Notes: generated by a model not told the origin, from the letters alone. A stretch of 34,223 bases of DNA from Lachnospiraceae bacterium (GCA_016293925.1 JAEDCX010000018.1:1-34223); one strand, 5' to 3'. Counted from the stretch's first letter, positions 7,670-16,922 are shown. A program made the numbers and translations.

Positions 7670-9028
7670 AGTTTCCTCATCCGTCCTTCCGCTGAAGATA
7701 TATTCCTTTCCCCGGTAGGTAAACCGGATAAACTGCGTATTCTTCGGATTCAGAAAAACATGCACCTTGCCGGCTCCGGATTCATTGAAGCTGCCTATGT
7801 AGATGTTGTCCATTGCTGTTCCTACGCTTTTCGACATCCGGGGCAGTTCTGTGAGAATCTCTACCGCTTCCATCTGCTCCGCCTCAATCCGGTACTTCTC
7901 ACCGGTATGTCGTGCGATCAGTTCCCCGTTCTCGTATTTCAACTGAATGGGCGTGAACTCCAGAACCATGCACCAGATGCAGAGGATCGGAATCGATAGA
8001 ATTGCGATTGCCCCCAGGCCTGCCCAAACTTTGCCTCCTGTAGTGGCCACATTGATCGTGGATCCGGTGCCGCTCCGCTTGGGCACCAATGTTTTCTTAT
8101 CGTTGGGATTGTTGTATATCAAACCGAGATACCAGTTACTGTCATCCCCCGGTACAACGCTGTGCCGGACTCTGACGTTGTAGATATCCCGGATCTTCCG
8201 GAAGCGGTTGTACATTCTCAACGCAGCCACTACCGTAAGCAACGAATAGAATATCGTAACCCACAGGCTCACTCCCGATACGTCCTCCGTGAGAATCGGC
8301 AAGAACAGTATACAGATCTGGGCGAGCACCGTCAGTCCCTCCAGCGTGAGCCAGAAATCCCGCCAGATCTTTCTCTGACCTCTTCCGTAATTCACATTCA
8401 CGGTACTGTCCTCGGAAATGACCTCCATCCGGGTTCTGTCCACCCAGAACGCAAGCCCCATAAACAGGAGTACCATACTTGCGTAGACAATCTCCATAAT
8501 AAGAACAACCTCTGTCATTCCTTGGTAATCATACAGAATGGGCACCACAATACACCCTGCCGCCATCAGAATCGGAATCAGAAACTGCCAGCCATGTACT
8601 CTTCTCACCCTGCCGGGATCGGTCAATTCCACATACCGGCATCGTGTTCCTGCTTCACCTTCTGCCTCGGCCTGTTCCCAGCCCTGTTTCTGCTTCAGGG
8701 TTTGTAACTCCCGGTTCCCCATAGCAAACGGAATCATCATTCCGAAGCATATGCTGCAGAGCCAGAGCATCCATACCGTAATCTGGACTGAAGTATAAGG
8801 AATCAGAAAAGGAACAACCGGTCCCACAATCAGCAGCCCCAGAAAGGAATTCACCCGATGCCGGTATCGCTCCCGGATTGCCTTGACCTCCTCGGTCTCC
8901 AGTTTCTCTTTGGAGATCTTCACCGCAAACAGACAGCCGTTTTTCGGTGTTCCCTCCTGTCGTTCCATGTAGTAAACAATCCAGACGACCGGTATCATAC
9001 TGACCGCCATTATAATATTCAGAACCAT
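7640..9028 (-). CDS. DUF5808/DUF1648-like multi-pass membrane protein
   Basis: A 462-aa membrane protein of unknown function. Seen: an N-terminal helix (1-19), paired helices near 63-100 (FLGLLIVGPVVPFLIPY and following), 150-200, 225-260 and 325-345; a soluble insert containing DDSNWYLGLIYNNPNDKKT and the glycine-rich VPKRSGTGSTINV, which match the DUF5808 signature as I recall it; and a C-terminal soluble domain of beta strands (about 350-462) like bacterial PH-type domains. The start overlaps the GntR gene by 10 nt and has AGGAG 8 nt upstream. Pairing of a GntR/YtrA regulator with this membrane family is common in Firmicutes, which suggests that the regulator controls this gene and that the pair responds to membrane or cell-wall stress (inference). 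The extreme 3' end is tandemly duplicated. Confidence 0.8.
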   Translation of the reverse strand: MVLNIIMAVSMIPVVWIVYYMERQEGTPKNGCLFAVKISKEKLETEEVKAIRERYRHRVNSFLGLLIVGPVVPFLIPYTSVQITVWMLWLCSICFGMMIPFAMGNRELQTLKQKQGWEQAEAEGEAGTRCRYVELTDPGRVRRVHGWQFLIPILMAAGCIVVPILYDYQGMTEVVLIMEIVYASMVLLFMGLAFWVDRTRMEVISEDSTVNVNYGRGQRKIWRDFWLTLEGLTVLAQICILFLPILTEDVSGVSLWVTIFYSLLTVVAALRMYNRFRKIRDIYNVRVRHSVVPGDDSNWYLGLIYNNPNDKKTLVPKRSGTGSTINVATTGGKVWAGLGAIAILSIPILCIWCMVLEFTPIQLKYENGELIARHTGEKYRIEAEQMEAVEILTELPRMSKSVGTAMDNIYIGSFNESGAGKVHVFLNPKNTQFIRFTYRGKEYIFSGRTDEETLAVMDALGL

Positions 9029-9399
9029 TCGGATCTCTCCTCTCCATAATATTCTTCACATAGTTTCAGGAACGCCTCCCTGCCCATTCCGGACAGTTTC
9101 GCCTCCGAGATGACCCTGCGCAGCATCGCCACGGAATCCCCACCAAGCTCCGCTCTCTGTATCCGGGTTCTCACCCTGGCTCCGTTCCGTCTGTCCGTTA
9201 TGATATATCCCTGCTGCTTCAGCAGCTGATATGCTTTGTTCACCGTCATCACATTAATACCGATCTCATCAGCAAGATTGCGCACGGTAGGCAGCTGTTC
9301 TCCCGGTTGCAATCCTCCTTCGGATATTCCGATCACGATCTGATCCCGGATCTGTTGATAGATCGGGATATCCGACAGTTCATCCAGCGAAATAACCAT
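9019..9399 (-). CDS. GntR-family regulator, YtrA subfamily
   Basis: A 126-aa DNA-binding repressor. Residues 8-75 form the GntR winged helix (PIYQQIRDQIVIGISEGGLQ, then GEQLPTVRNLADEIGINVMT and VNKAYQLLKQQGYI), and only about 45 residues follow, which is the short effector/dimer tail of YtrA-type members instead of a FadR or HutC ligand domain. It is first in a two-gene unit with the DUF5808-like gene (10-nt overlap). The promoter at 9447-9474 overlaps an inverted repeat (9443-9465) that is a good candidate for self-regulation. The start is supported by AAAGGAG shortly upstream. Confidence 0.93.
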   Translation of the reverse strand: MVISLDELSDIPIYQQIRDQIVIGISEGGLQPGEQLPTVRNLADEIGINVMTVNKAYQLLKQQGYIITDRRNGARVRTRIQRAELGGDSVAMLRRVISEAKLSGMGREAFLKLCEEYYGEERSEWF

Positions 9400-9442
9400 T
9401 TCAGACGATCTCCTTTCCTACTGTCTGTTCCATATGTATTAT

Positions 9443-9474
9443 TTGTATTATATATACTATTACAAAAGAGACAA
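9443..9474 (-). promoter_or_regulatory. Promoter and candidate operator of the GntR unit
   Basis: Minus strand: -35 TTGTCT (9474-9469), 16-bp spacer, -10 TATAAT (9452-9447). An inverted repeat with arms TTGTA and TACAA and a 13-bp AT-rich centre spans 9443-9465, covering the -10. A dyad over the -10 is what an autorepressed YtrA-type gene would have. Confidence 0.6.
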
Positions 9475-9525
9475 AAAAGCAAGCATAAGTTCCAAAACCT
9501 ATGCCTGCCATTGTTATTCCTATGC

Positions 9526-9579
9526 TTTCATGCACCATTCTACTTTCATGCACTATTCTACATTCATGCCTTATTCTCT
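9526..9579. repeat. Three tandem 18-bp repeats
   Basis: Units TTTCATGCACCATTCTAC, TTTCATGCACTATTCTAC and ATTCATGCCTTATTCTCT lie head to tail at 9526, 9544 and 9562; the first two differ at one base, the third is more divergent. They occupy the gap between the methyltransferase stop (9585) and the GntR promoter. Confidence 0.85.
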
Positions 9580-9584
9580 GCCGG

Positions 9585-10313
9585 CTACTCATTCTTGATT
9601 GCCACAATCGTTGCAGCCCCCTCAAACGCCGGATAAATCTGTACCTCCCTGAAACCGGCTGTCCGAAGCAGATACGCTTCTTTCCGTACGGTCAGCGGGG
9701 TGTCGAAATGCATCTCCCTATGGGTACTCTTCCATTTCTCCTTTAGCCGGATATAGGTTGTCCGCAGCAATTCTTCCTCTGCATCGCAGCATGCATAAAT
9801 ATCACTCTCGATATATCTGCCGCCCGGCTTCAATATCTTATATATCTTCTCAAAAAAACGCTTCTTCCGATTTGCATCCGCGTGGTGCAGCGACCCCACA
9901 ATGTTTACCACATCATATGCTTCTTTCGGAAACAGCCGTTTGAAATAATCAGCACGGATCACCTCCACGTTCTGATTGTTATATCTGGTTTCCAACTTCT
10001 CCAGCATCTCCCGGCTCGTATCGATTGCAGTAACATAAATATCCGGATACTTCTCGAACAAATAGTGTAATCCCTTGCCTTCTCCGCACCCCAGATCCAG
10101 GAATTCTCTGACTTTCCCCGGCATATAATCCATCATTCTGGCATAGACCGGTGCCCACATCGCGACATGCTGCTCATAGTCGATCTCGCTGTATGCATAA
10201 TGCTCCTGCAGATCCTCGGGACATATTTCCAGCGCACGCTCCATCTCCCGGCGCTTCTGCTCCATATACGCTTCCACATTCGAGCGGATGGTAATCTCTT
10301 CCAAACTATTCAT
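9585..10313 (-). CDS. Class I SAM-dependent methyltransferase (UbiE/Methyltransf_25 type)
   Basis: A 242-aa soluble methyltransferase of unknown substrate. Seen: about 65 N-terminal helical residues, motif I REFLDLGCGEGKGLHY, an acidic residue after beta-2 (VTAIDTSREMLEKL), motif for beta-4 (DVVNIVGSLHHA), and the post-motif KILKPGGRYIESDIY. This pattern is typical of small-molecule methyltransferases rather than rRNA enzymes. The longer open frame starts at 10418, but the ATG at 10313 has GGAGG 10 nt upstream and gives a natural N-terminus (MNSLEEITIR). It is transcribed divergently from trkA. I cannot name the substrate. Confidence 0.85.
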   Translation of the reverse strand: MNSLEEITIRSNVEAYMEQKRREMERALEICPEDLQEHYAYSEIDYEQHVAMWAPVYARMMDYMPGKVREFLDLGCGEGKGLHYLFEKYPDIYVTAIDTSREMLEKLETRYNNQNVEVIRADYFKRLFPKEAYDVVNIVGSLHHADANRKKRFFEKIYKILKPGGRYIESDIYACCDAEEELLRTTYIRLKEKWKSTHREMHFDTPLTVRKEAYLLRTAGFREVQIYPAFEGAATIVAIKNE

Positions 10314-10477
10314 ATCCCCACATCCTCCGTTTTCCATCATACACCATTTTCCCAATTTGTGGAACTGGAAAGTACAATTCCCTCCACATATTTCAAAAAC
10401 CTCCGTCCACAGAAGCATTCACCGCCCTGTGCACAGCTTCTCCGGGAAACAATATCGGGAATTATGTCAAAAGAGAA

Positions 10478-10506
10478 TTGCCCCAAACCCATCTGTCATA
10501 TATAAT
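10478..10506 (+). promoter_or_regulatory. trkAH promoter
   Basis: TTGCCC at 10478-10483, 17-bp spacer, perfect TATAAT at 10501-10506. Predicted start near 10513 leaves a leader of about 30 nt, too short for a riboswitch such as the c-di-AMP type often found at K+ genes. Confidence 0.7.
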
Positions 10507-10542
10507 AGGAGCAGAGTATTCGTACATAGAATGGAGGACACC

Positions 10543-11898
10543 ATGTATATCATCGTTGTCGGATGTGGAAAGGTCGGCTATACGTTGGTCGAACAGTTAA
10601 GTGGTGAGAATCATAATATCGTTGTTGTTGATGAACGCGCCGAGCGGGTTCAGGAGCTTACCGAGAGTCTGGACGCCATGGGTGTGGTCGGTAACGGAAT
10701 CAGCCATCAGACCCTGATGGAGGCAGGCATTGATAAGGCGGATCTGCTGGTGGCAGTCACCGGTTCTGACGAGCAGAATCTGCTGTGCTGCGTTCTTGCC
10801 AAAAAAGCAGGACACTGCAATGCCATTGCCCGTGTCCGTAATCCAATCTATCACAAAGAACTGGAATTCCTGCAGAAGGAATTCGGATTGGCCATGATTA
10901 TCAATCCCGAATCCGCTGCGGCCAATGAGATTGCAAGGCTGTTCCAGTTTCCTTCCGCCCTGGAGATTGATTCTTTTGCAAACGGACATGTGGAACTGCT
11001 TCACTTCAGAATCGGCAAGAATTCACCGCTCATTCATGAGAAAGTGATGAATATCAGAACATTCCACCATAACATCCTGGTTGCCATGGTCAAACGGAAC
11101 GATCAGGTAATCATCCCGAACGGGGAATTCGTATTTGAAGAAGGGGATATTGCGGCGATTGCCGCCGATCCGGCAGAAGCCACTTCTTTCTTCAAAAAGC
11201 TTGGAATCGGCACCGGACGGGTATCCAATGCCATGATTATCGGTGGAGGAACCATCGCCTACTACCTTGCGGAGAAACTGATTGCCACCGGCATCCACAC
11301 CACCATTATTGAAGTAAACCGGGAGCGCTGTGAGGAGTTGAGCGATAAGCTTCCCAATGCAGTCATTGTCCACGGCGACGGCACGGACCAGAATCTCCTG
11401 CTGCAGGAAGGTCTTCCCAACGCGGAAGGCTTTGCTGCCCTCACCGGTCTTGATGAAGAGAATATTCTCCTCTCGTTGTATGCAAAGGGGATCTCCAATG
11501 CCAAGACCATGACCAAGATCAATCGTATCAAATTCACTGAGGTAATCAATAATCTGAATCTGGACAGCATCGTGTATCCGCGTCTGACCACCGCCGCTCT
11601 GATTACCAAATACGTCCGTTCCATGAGCAATTCCATGGGCAGCAACGTGGAGAATCTGTATCGTCTGGAGGATGGCAAGGCAGAGGCTCTGGAGTTTATC
11701 ATCCATGAATCCTCTCCCGTTGTGGGAATTCCGCTGCATCAGCTCCGGATTCGTAAGAATATCCTGATTGCCTGTATCTACCATCGGGGCAAAGTCATTA
11801 TCCCCGGCGGTAATGATTGCATGCAGATCGGAGATTCCGTCGTCGTTATCGCGGCCAATCACCGGATCGGTGACATCAACGAGATTCTGGAGGCTTAG
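10543..11898 (+). CDS. trkA: Trk potassium uptake regulatory subunit TrkA (two RCK domains)
   Basis: A 451-aa cytoplasmic, peripheral subunit that binds NAD(H)/nucleotides and gates the TrkH channel. Seen: two repeats of RCK-N plus RCK-C. The first Rossmann motif is IVVGCGKVGYTLVEQL near the start, with the strand-2 acidic stretch VVVDERAERVQEL; the second is MIIGGGTIAYYLAEKL near residue 230, followed by TTIIEVNRERCEEL. Two TrkA-C segments end in IPNGEFVFEEGDIAAIAAD and IPGGNDCMQIGDSVVVIAA. Length matches E. coli TrkA (458). The open frame extends upstream, but GGAGG at 10533-10537 places the start at 10543. trkH follows after two bases (TAGTTATG), so the pair is co-translated. Confidence 0.97.
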   Translation: MYIIVVGCGKVGYTLVEQLSGENHNIVVVDERAERVQELTESLDAMGVVGNGISHQTLMEAGIDKADLLVAVTGSDEQNLLCCVLAKKAGHCNAIARVRNPIYHKELEFLQKEFGLAMIINPESAAANEIARLFQFPSALEIDSFANGHVELLHFRIGKNSPLIHEKVMNIRTFHHNILVAMVKRNDQVIIPNGEFVFEEGDIAAIAADPAEATSFFKKLGIGTGRVSNAMIIGGGTIAYYLAEKLIATGIHTTIIEVNRERCEELSDKLPNAVIVHGDGTDQNLLLQEGLPNAEGFAALTGLDEENILLSLYAKGISNAKTMTKINRIKFTEVINNLNLDSIVYPRLTTAALITKYVRSMSNSMGSNVENLYRLEDGKAEALEFIIHESSPVVGIPLHQLRIRKNILIACIYHRGKVIIPGGNDCMQIGDSVVVIAANHRIGDINEILEA

Positions 11899-11900
11899 TT

Positions 11901-13343
11901 ATGAACTATTCGATCATTCGATATATCATCGGCTGGATTCTGCGATTCGAGGGAATCTTCCTGTTACTTCCCTTTCTGGTAAGTCTGATCTACCGGGAGG
12001 AATGCTTTTACGCCTTTCCCGTTGTATCTGTCGGATGCTATGCCGTCGGATATCTGTTCTCCTTTCGGAAACCGAAGGATACGAGTCTCTATACCCGGGA
12101 AGGATTTATGTCCGTTGCGCTGGGCTGGATCATCATGAGTATTGCCGGTGCCATCCCATTCGTAATTAACGGCGACATCCCGAACTATGTGGATGCTCTT
12201 TTTGAGACTATCTCCGGCCTGACCACCACCGGTGCCAGCATCCTGTCCGATGTGGAGTGCCTCTCCCATTCCGGACTCTTCTGGCGGAGTTTTACCCACT
12301 GGATCGGCGGTATGGGCGTGTTCGTTTTCATCATGGCAATCCTGCCTTTGATGGGCGGTTCCTCCATGAACCTTATGAAAGCAGAGAGTCCTGGTCCATC
12401 GGTAGGCAAACTGGTTCCTCGTGTGAAGGACACCGCCAAGATTCTGTACATCATCTATCTTGGCATTACCATCGCGGAAACCATCCTGTTATGCTGCGGC
12501 GGAATGTCTCTGTTTGAATCCCTGACCACCAGCTTCGGTACCGTCGGAACCGGTGGATTCGGCATCCGCAATTCCAGTCTCGGAGAGTGCAGTACCTATG
12601 TCCAGATCGTGGTCACTGTTTTCATGATTCTGAGCGGTGTGAACTATACTTTCTACTTCTACCTGTTACATCGGAAGTTCAAAAGTGCATTTTCCATCGA
12701 GGAGATACGCTGGTATTTTGTGATCATCATCGGCTCCATTCTCCTGATCAGCGCCAACATCCGCCATATGTACCCAACCTATGGGGATGCCCTGCTTCAT
12801 TCCGGTTTTCAAGTCGGTTCCATCATCACCACAACCGGATTCAGTACCACGGATTTCGATCTCTGGCCGCAGCTGTCCAAGACCATTCTGCTGATCCTGA
12901 TGTTCCTTGGCGCCTGTGCCGGCAGTACCGGCGGCGGAATGAAGGTATCCCGTTTTGCCATCTACACGAAAACAATCCGTAAGGAATTATCCATGCTGAT
13001 TCATCCGCGCGCGATCAAAAAGATCAAAATGGACGGTCACAGTATTCCTCATGAAGTCGTTCGTTCTGCCAATGTTTTTCTGGCGGTTTACTGTGTCATC
13101 GTGCTCTTTTCCACGCTGCTTCTAAGTATTGACAATTACGGATTCACCACGAATTTTACAGCTACCGTTGCGACACTGAACAATATCGGTCCCGGCTTTG
13201 ATCTGGTAGGTCCTACACAGAACTTCTCCATCTTCGGTGTGTTCTCCAAATTCGTCCTCATGTTCAACATGCTGGCCGGTCGTCTGGAACTGTTCCCCAT
13301 GCTGATCCTCTTCTATCCGTCGGCCTGGAGAAAACATCAATAA
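11901..13343 (+). CDS. trkH: Trk potassium uptake membrane subunit TrkH
   Basis: A 480-aa polytopic K+ translocating subunit. Four pore-loop repeats with the expected glycine filters are visible: GLTTTGASI, GTVGTGGFGI, ITTTGFSTTDFDL and LNNIGPGFDLVG. The segment FLGACAGSTGGGMKVSRF before the third/fourth repeat is the conserved intramembrane loop region of TrkH/KtrB. Length agrees with TrkH (about 480) rather than KtrB. GGAGG 7 nt upstream lies inside the end of trkA. The gene is convergent with the ABC exporter pair, only 18 bp apart, with a self-complementary 14-mer in the gap. Confidence 0.97.
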   Translation: MNYSIIRYIIGWILRFEGIFLLLPFLVSLIYREECFYAFPVVSVGCYAVGYLFSFRKPKDTSLYTREGFMSVALGWIIMSIAGAIPFVINGDIPNYVDALFETISGLTTTGASILSDVECLSHSGLFWRSFTHWIGGMGVFVFIMAILPLMGGSSMNLMKAESPGPSVGKLVPRVKDTAKILYIIYLGITIAETILLCCGGMSLFESLTTSFGTVGTGGFGIRNSSLGECSTYVQIVVTVFMILSGVNYTFYFYLLHRKFKSAFSIEEIRWYFVIIIGSILLISANIRHMYPTYGDALLHSGFQVGSIITTTGFSTTDFDLWPQLSKTILLILMFLGACAGSTGGGMKVSRFAIYTKTIRKELSMLIHPRAIKKIKMDGHSIPHEVVRSANVFLAVYCVIVLFSTLLLSIDNYGFTTNFTATVATLNNIGPGFDLVGPTQNFSIFGVFSKFVLMFNMLAGRLELFPMLILFYPSAWRKHQ

Positions 13344-13347
13344 ATAC

Positions 13348-13361
13348 CGGTTTCGAAACCG
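13348..13361. terminator. Small palindrome between convergent genes
   Basis: CGGTTTCGAAACCG is fully self-complementary and fills the 18-bp gap between the trkH stop and the ABC exporter stop. It could form a short hairpin in either transcript, but neither side has a T-run, so terminator function is weakly supported. Confidence 0.35.
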
Positions 13362-15143
13362 TTATGCGATATCCTCCATCTGGGCAGTATACAGCCGGTA
13401 ATAATATCCCCTCTTTGCCAGCAGTTCTTCGTGCGTTCCGCATTCCATGATGCCGCCCTTGTCAATATACATGATCTTATCGCAATTCTTAATCGTAGAT
13501 AAACGATGGGCAATGATGAAAGATGTTCTTCCTTCCAGCATTGCATTCAGTCCCTGCTGCAGGGCACGTTCCGTCTGCACATCGATACTGGAGGTAGCCT
13601 CATCCAGTATCAGGATCGCAGGATCGGACAACAGTGTCCTCGCAAAAGAGATCAACTGCTTCTGTCCCTGTGACAGCAGGGAACCTCTCTCCTTTACCTC
13701 TGTCTGGTAACCGTCCGCCATCTTTCTGATGAACTCATCTGCGCAGACCGTGGCACTCACCCTGACAATCTCCTCCTCTGTGGCATCCAGTTTTCCATAA
13801 CGGATATTATCTTCAATCGTCCCGGAGAAAATAAAGCTGTCCTGTAACATGATGCCCATCTGGGAACGCAGGGACTTCAACGTAACCCCTGCAATATCCT
13901 GATCATCGATCAATACTCTTCCGCTGTTGATGTTGTAGAATCTGGAGATCAGATTCACAATGGTACTCTTCCCCGCGCCGGTGGGTCCAACCAATGCAAC
14001 GCTCTCTCCCGGCTGAACCGTGAAAGAAACATCTGACAGAACCGTCTGTCCTTCTTCATACCCGAAGGTTACATGATCGAAAGTAACCTTCCCTCTGATT
14101 GGCGGCATCGCAACAGCATCTTCGGCGTCCTCCACCACCACGGGTTCATCCAGGGTCTCAAAGATACGCTCCAGATATGCAATATTGTTGATAAAATTGT
14201 TAAAGATATTCCCGAGACTCATAATCGGTTGCCAGAAGCGTGACGCGTACGACGATATGGCAAGAATGGTCCCCACCGTCTCATGTCCCTGACCGAACAC
14301 AATCAGCCCGAAGATAAAGATACATGCCCGGATCACAACAGAGATATTGTCAATTCCCGGCCATACCAGGTTCGAATACTTTACGGCCTTCATCCATGCC
14401 TTCCGGGCGCGGTCCGACAAACCTTCGAAAATCTCCGCATTTTCCGCTTCCCTTGCAAAAATCTGTGTCACTCTGGCACCAACGATATTTTCCTGCAGGT
14501 ATGCATTCAGATTTGAGTTCTTGTTAGACACCTGCTGCCATGCCTTTCTCTGTCTGTTCTTGATCCAGAACATGAATACCATCAGGACCGGAACCCCAGC
14601 CAGCACCACCAGTGACAGTTTCACATCCACCATGAACATGAAGATCACGATGAAAATCAGATTCAGCGCTTCCAGAATCAGATTGATTAATGAGTTGGAC
14701 AGCATATCCGATACGGAGTTTACATAATTGACCACCCGGACCAGAATCTTGCCATGCGGTCTGTCGTCATAATACTGGAAAGGTAGCTTCTGCAGATGCT
14801 CGAACAGATCCTTTCTGATGTCGAAAACAATTCCCTGTCCCACCCGGATCATGATACGGGAACGAATTGTCGTGAAGATAACCGTAATAATGCAGCATCC
14901 TACCAGAATGCCAACCAGTGTAAACAGCATCTTCATATCTTCGTTTGGAATGGCAACATCCAGTGCCTGTCTGGTGATCATCGGTGTGAACAGACTGGCA
15001 ATCCCCCCCAGTGCGCTCAGCAGAAAAGCAACCAGCATCCGTTTCGCATATTTTTTCACATACACGGTGGCACGTATCAGATGGTGCACGTCAAAAGGAG
15101 TTTCCAGGACTTCATCTTCCTTGTATGTATTTCTTCTTGCCAT
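13362..15143 (-). CDS. Heterodimeric ABC exporter subunit with canonical Walker B (partner 2)
   Basis: A 593-aa half-transporter: six-helix transmembrane domain (about 20-330) then an ATPase domain. Seen: Walker A GPTGAGKST, Q-loop region QMGIMLQDSFIFSGT, signature LSQGQKQLISFARTL, Walker B AILILDEATSSID with catalytic Glu, and H-loop IAHRLSTIKNCD. The signature is LSQGQ, not LSGGQ. Together with the partner gene at 15147 (3 bp upstream) this forms a BmrCD/TM287-288/LmrCD-type heterodimer: this subunit supplies the complete Walker A/B and switch His, and the partner supplies the good signature, while the second site is degenerate. AGGAGG lies 8 nt before the start. Likely role: multidrug or lipid/peptide export; the substrate is unknown. 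Confidence 0.93.
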   Translation of the reverse strand: MARRNTYKEDEVLETPFDVHHLIRATVYVKKYAKRMLVAFLLSALGGIASLFTPMITRQALDVAIPNEDMKMLFTLVGILVGCCIITVIFTTIRSRIMIRVGQGIVFDIRKDLFEHLQKLPFQYYDDRPHGKILVRVVNYVNSVSDMLSNSLINLILEALNLIFIVIFMFMVDVKLSLVVLAGVPVLMVFMFWIKNRQRKAWQQVSNKNSNLNAYLQENIVGARVTQIFAREAENAEIFEGLSDRARKAWMKAVKYSNLVWPGIDNISVVIRACIFIFGLIVFGQGHETVGTILAISSYASRFWQPIMSLGNIFNNFINNIAYLERIFETLDEPVVVEDAEDAVAMPPIRGKVTFDHVTFGYEEGQTVLSDVSFTVQPGESVALVGPTGAGKSTIVNLISRFYNINSGRVLIDDQDIAGVTLKSLRSQMGIMLQDSFIFSGTIEDNIRYGKLDATEEEIVRVSATVCADEFIRKMADGYQTEVKERGSLLSQGQKQLISFARTLLSDPAILILDEATSSIDVQTERALQQGLNAMLEGRTSFIIAHRLSTIKNCDKIMYIDKGGIMECGTHEELLAKRGYYYRLYTAQMEDIA

Positions 15144-15146
15144 CTT

Positions 15147-16922
15147 CTATACCTCCTCTCCGGTCTGTAACTGAACCACGTTGTAATAATATCCTCTCTT
15201 TGCAATCAGTTCCTCGTGCGTACCCGACTCAGTAATCCTGCCGTTCTCCATCACCAGAATTCTGTCCGCGCGCTTCGTGGTCGAGATACGCTGGGCGATA
15301 ATAATCTTCGTACAGGGGAAGTCCAGATTCCGCAGACTCTCCTGAATCAGTTTCTCTGTTTCCATATCCACCGCGGAGGTGGTATCATCCAGGATCAGAA
15401 TGGATGGTCTGATCGCCAATGCTCTTGCCAGGGAAATCCTCTGCTTCTGTCCGCCCGACAGACCAACGCCCCGCTCTCCCACAATCGTATCATACCCATC
15501 CGGCATCTTCGAGATGAACTCATCCGCTGCGGAATATCTGGCAAACTGCTTCACCTCTTCCGGCGTCAGATTCCCATCCCCGAACGCAATGTTACCATCA
15601 ATGGTATCCGAATACAGCAACACATCCTGGGTTGCAAGACCGATATTATGGCGCAGCTGATACAGGCGCATCCTGCGCACATCCACATCATCCACCAGAA
15701 CAGCTCCTTCCACCGGATCGTAAAACCGGGGAATCATCTGGATCAGGGATGACTTTCCGCATCCCGTCTCACCCATAATCGCAATCGTCTCCCCTGGATT
15801 CGCTACGAAACTGATTCCATCCAGGACATTTCTGTCTTCCCCTTCATATCGGAAACTGACATTGCGAAACTCTACCTTCCCCCGCAACCGCTCCCCCATA
15901 TCTACCGGATTCGCGGCGTCCACTATCGTCGGCTCGGAATAATAGATCTCCATAATCTTGTCGGATGCGGCAGAGAAACGCTGGAATTCATTCATAATGG
16001 AGCCCAGATTCCGCATCGGATTTGCAACCGCCCAAACCAGTCCGGAGAACGCCGCATATTCTCCCATGGTAATCTCATGACGGATCAGAAAAACGCCCCC
16101 AACAGCCATCAGCACCACCGGCATCAGGTTTGCAAACGTCTCCATGTATGGAAAATACCGCAGCCAGGTCAGCGAGGTTTTCTCATTCATTCTGGCATAT
16201 GCTTCATTGCATTCGTGAAACTTATGGATCTCATAATCTTCCCTTGCAAATGCCTTTACCACCCGGTTTCCGGAGATATTCTCCTGCGCAGCCGTATTCA
16301 GATTCGCCATCTTCTCCCGAAGCGCTTTGTGCCGGGGACCGACGCGCCGTTTGAACAGAATAATCACTACAAAGATCATCGGTGCAATCACCAGCATAGA
16401 CAATGCCAGTCTCCAGTCCATGATAAAAAAGTACACCATCGTTGCCGAAACAAGGGCTAACGACTCCAAAATCGTTCGAACAACCCATGCAATCATATGC
16501 CGTACCGCATCCAGATCACCCGTCAGACGGGTCATCAGATCGCCCGTTCTGTAGGTATCATAGAATCTCATATCCTGCCGCTGCACCTTGCGGAACAGGT
16601 AATTCCTTATTCTGTACAGTACTGACTGGGAAACCTGCTCAAACAGGATGCAGGTTCCGTACACAATCCCTGTCCGAAGCAGTGTAATGAGAACCATGGC
16701 AATCACCAGTCCGAAAAAAACACCTCTCCGGGTTGCCAGATTCTCTGCAGCATTCTCCCCTGTCAAGAACATATCCACGATAAGGGACGTGATAAAGGGA
16801 ACTGTCAGCTGCAATATGTTATAGGCAACTGTTCCTCCCAGGCCAATCAGATACTTGCCCCGGTATCCCTTCATATTCTCCCACAGCCACTGTATTTTTG
16901 TTTTCTCGTATTTCTTCTCCAT
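15147..16922 (-). CDS. Heterodimeric ABC exporter subunit with degenerate ATP site (partner 1)
   Basis: A 591-aa half-transporter. Seen: six transmembrane helices (about 20-320), Walker A GETGCGKSS, signature LSGGQKQRISLARAL, Walker B SILILDDTTSAVD with Asp at the position of the catalytic Glu, and H-loop IAQRISTTKRAD with Gln in place of the switch His. Both changes are hallmarks of the degenerate subunit of heterodimeric exporters. The open frame begins with GTG at 16937, but GGAGG at 16929-16933 is best spaced (6 nt) for the ATG at 16922; an ATG at 16925 is also possible. First gene of the pair; a terminator-like hairpin at 16946-16969 sits just upstream. Confidence 0.93.
   Translation of the reverse strand: MEKKYEKTKIQWLWENMKGYRGKYLIGLGGTVAYNILQLTVPFITSLIVDMFLTGENAAENLATRRGVFFGLVIAMVLITLLRTGIVYGTCILFEQVSQSVLYRIRNYLFRKVQRQDMRFYDTYRTGDLMTRLTGDLDAVRHMIAWVVRTILESLALVSATMVYFFIMDWRLALSMLVIAPMIFVVIILFKRRVGPRHKALREKMANLNTAAQENISGNRVVKAFAREDYEIHKFHECNEAYARMNEKTSLTWLRYFPYMETFANLMPVVLMAVGGVFLIRHEITMGEYAAFSGLVWAVANPMRNLGSIMNEFQRFSAASDKIMEIYYSEPTIVDAANPVDMGERLRGKVEFRNVSFRYEGEDRNVLDGISFVANPGETIAIMGETGCGKSSLIQMIPRFYDPVEGAVLVDDVDVRRMRLYQLRHNIGLATQDVLLYSDTIDGNIAFGDGNLTPEEVKQFARYSAADEFISKMPDGYDTIVGERGVGLSGGQKQRISLARALAIRPSILILDDTTSAVDMETEKLIQESLRNLDFPCTKIIIAQRISTTKRADRILVMENGRITESGTHEELIAKRGYYYNVVQLQTGEEV

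Noticed and set aside
9526..9579. CRISPR array
   Set aside because: The 18-bp units touch each other with no spacers and no cas genes are near.
9401..9625. 74-aa minus-strand frame with a hydrophobic helix ending just before the GntR start
   Set aside because: It overlaps the methyltransferase end, the 18-bp repeats and the GntR promoter and operator. The -10 element lies inside it, so translation as a separate protein is unlikely.
10313..10542. c-di-AMP or other riboswitch before trkA
   Set aside because: The promoter is only about 40 bp from the start codon, so the leader (about 30 nt) is too short.
11023..11862. 279-aa minus-strand open frame opposite trkA
   Set aside because: trkA on the plus strand has complete domain motifs; this frame is its complement and has no start signal.
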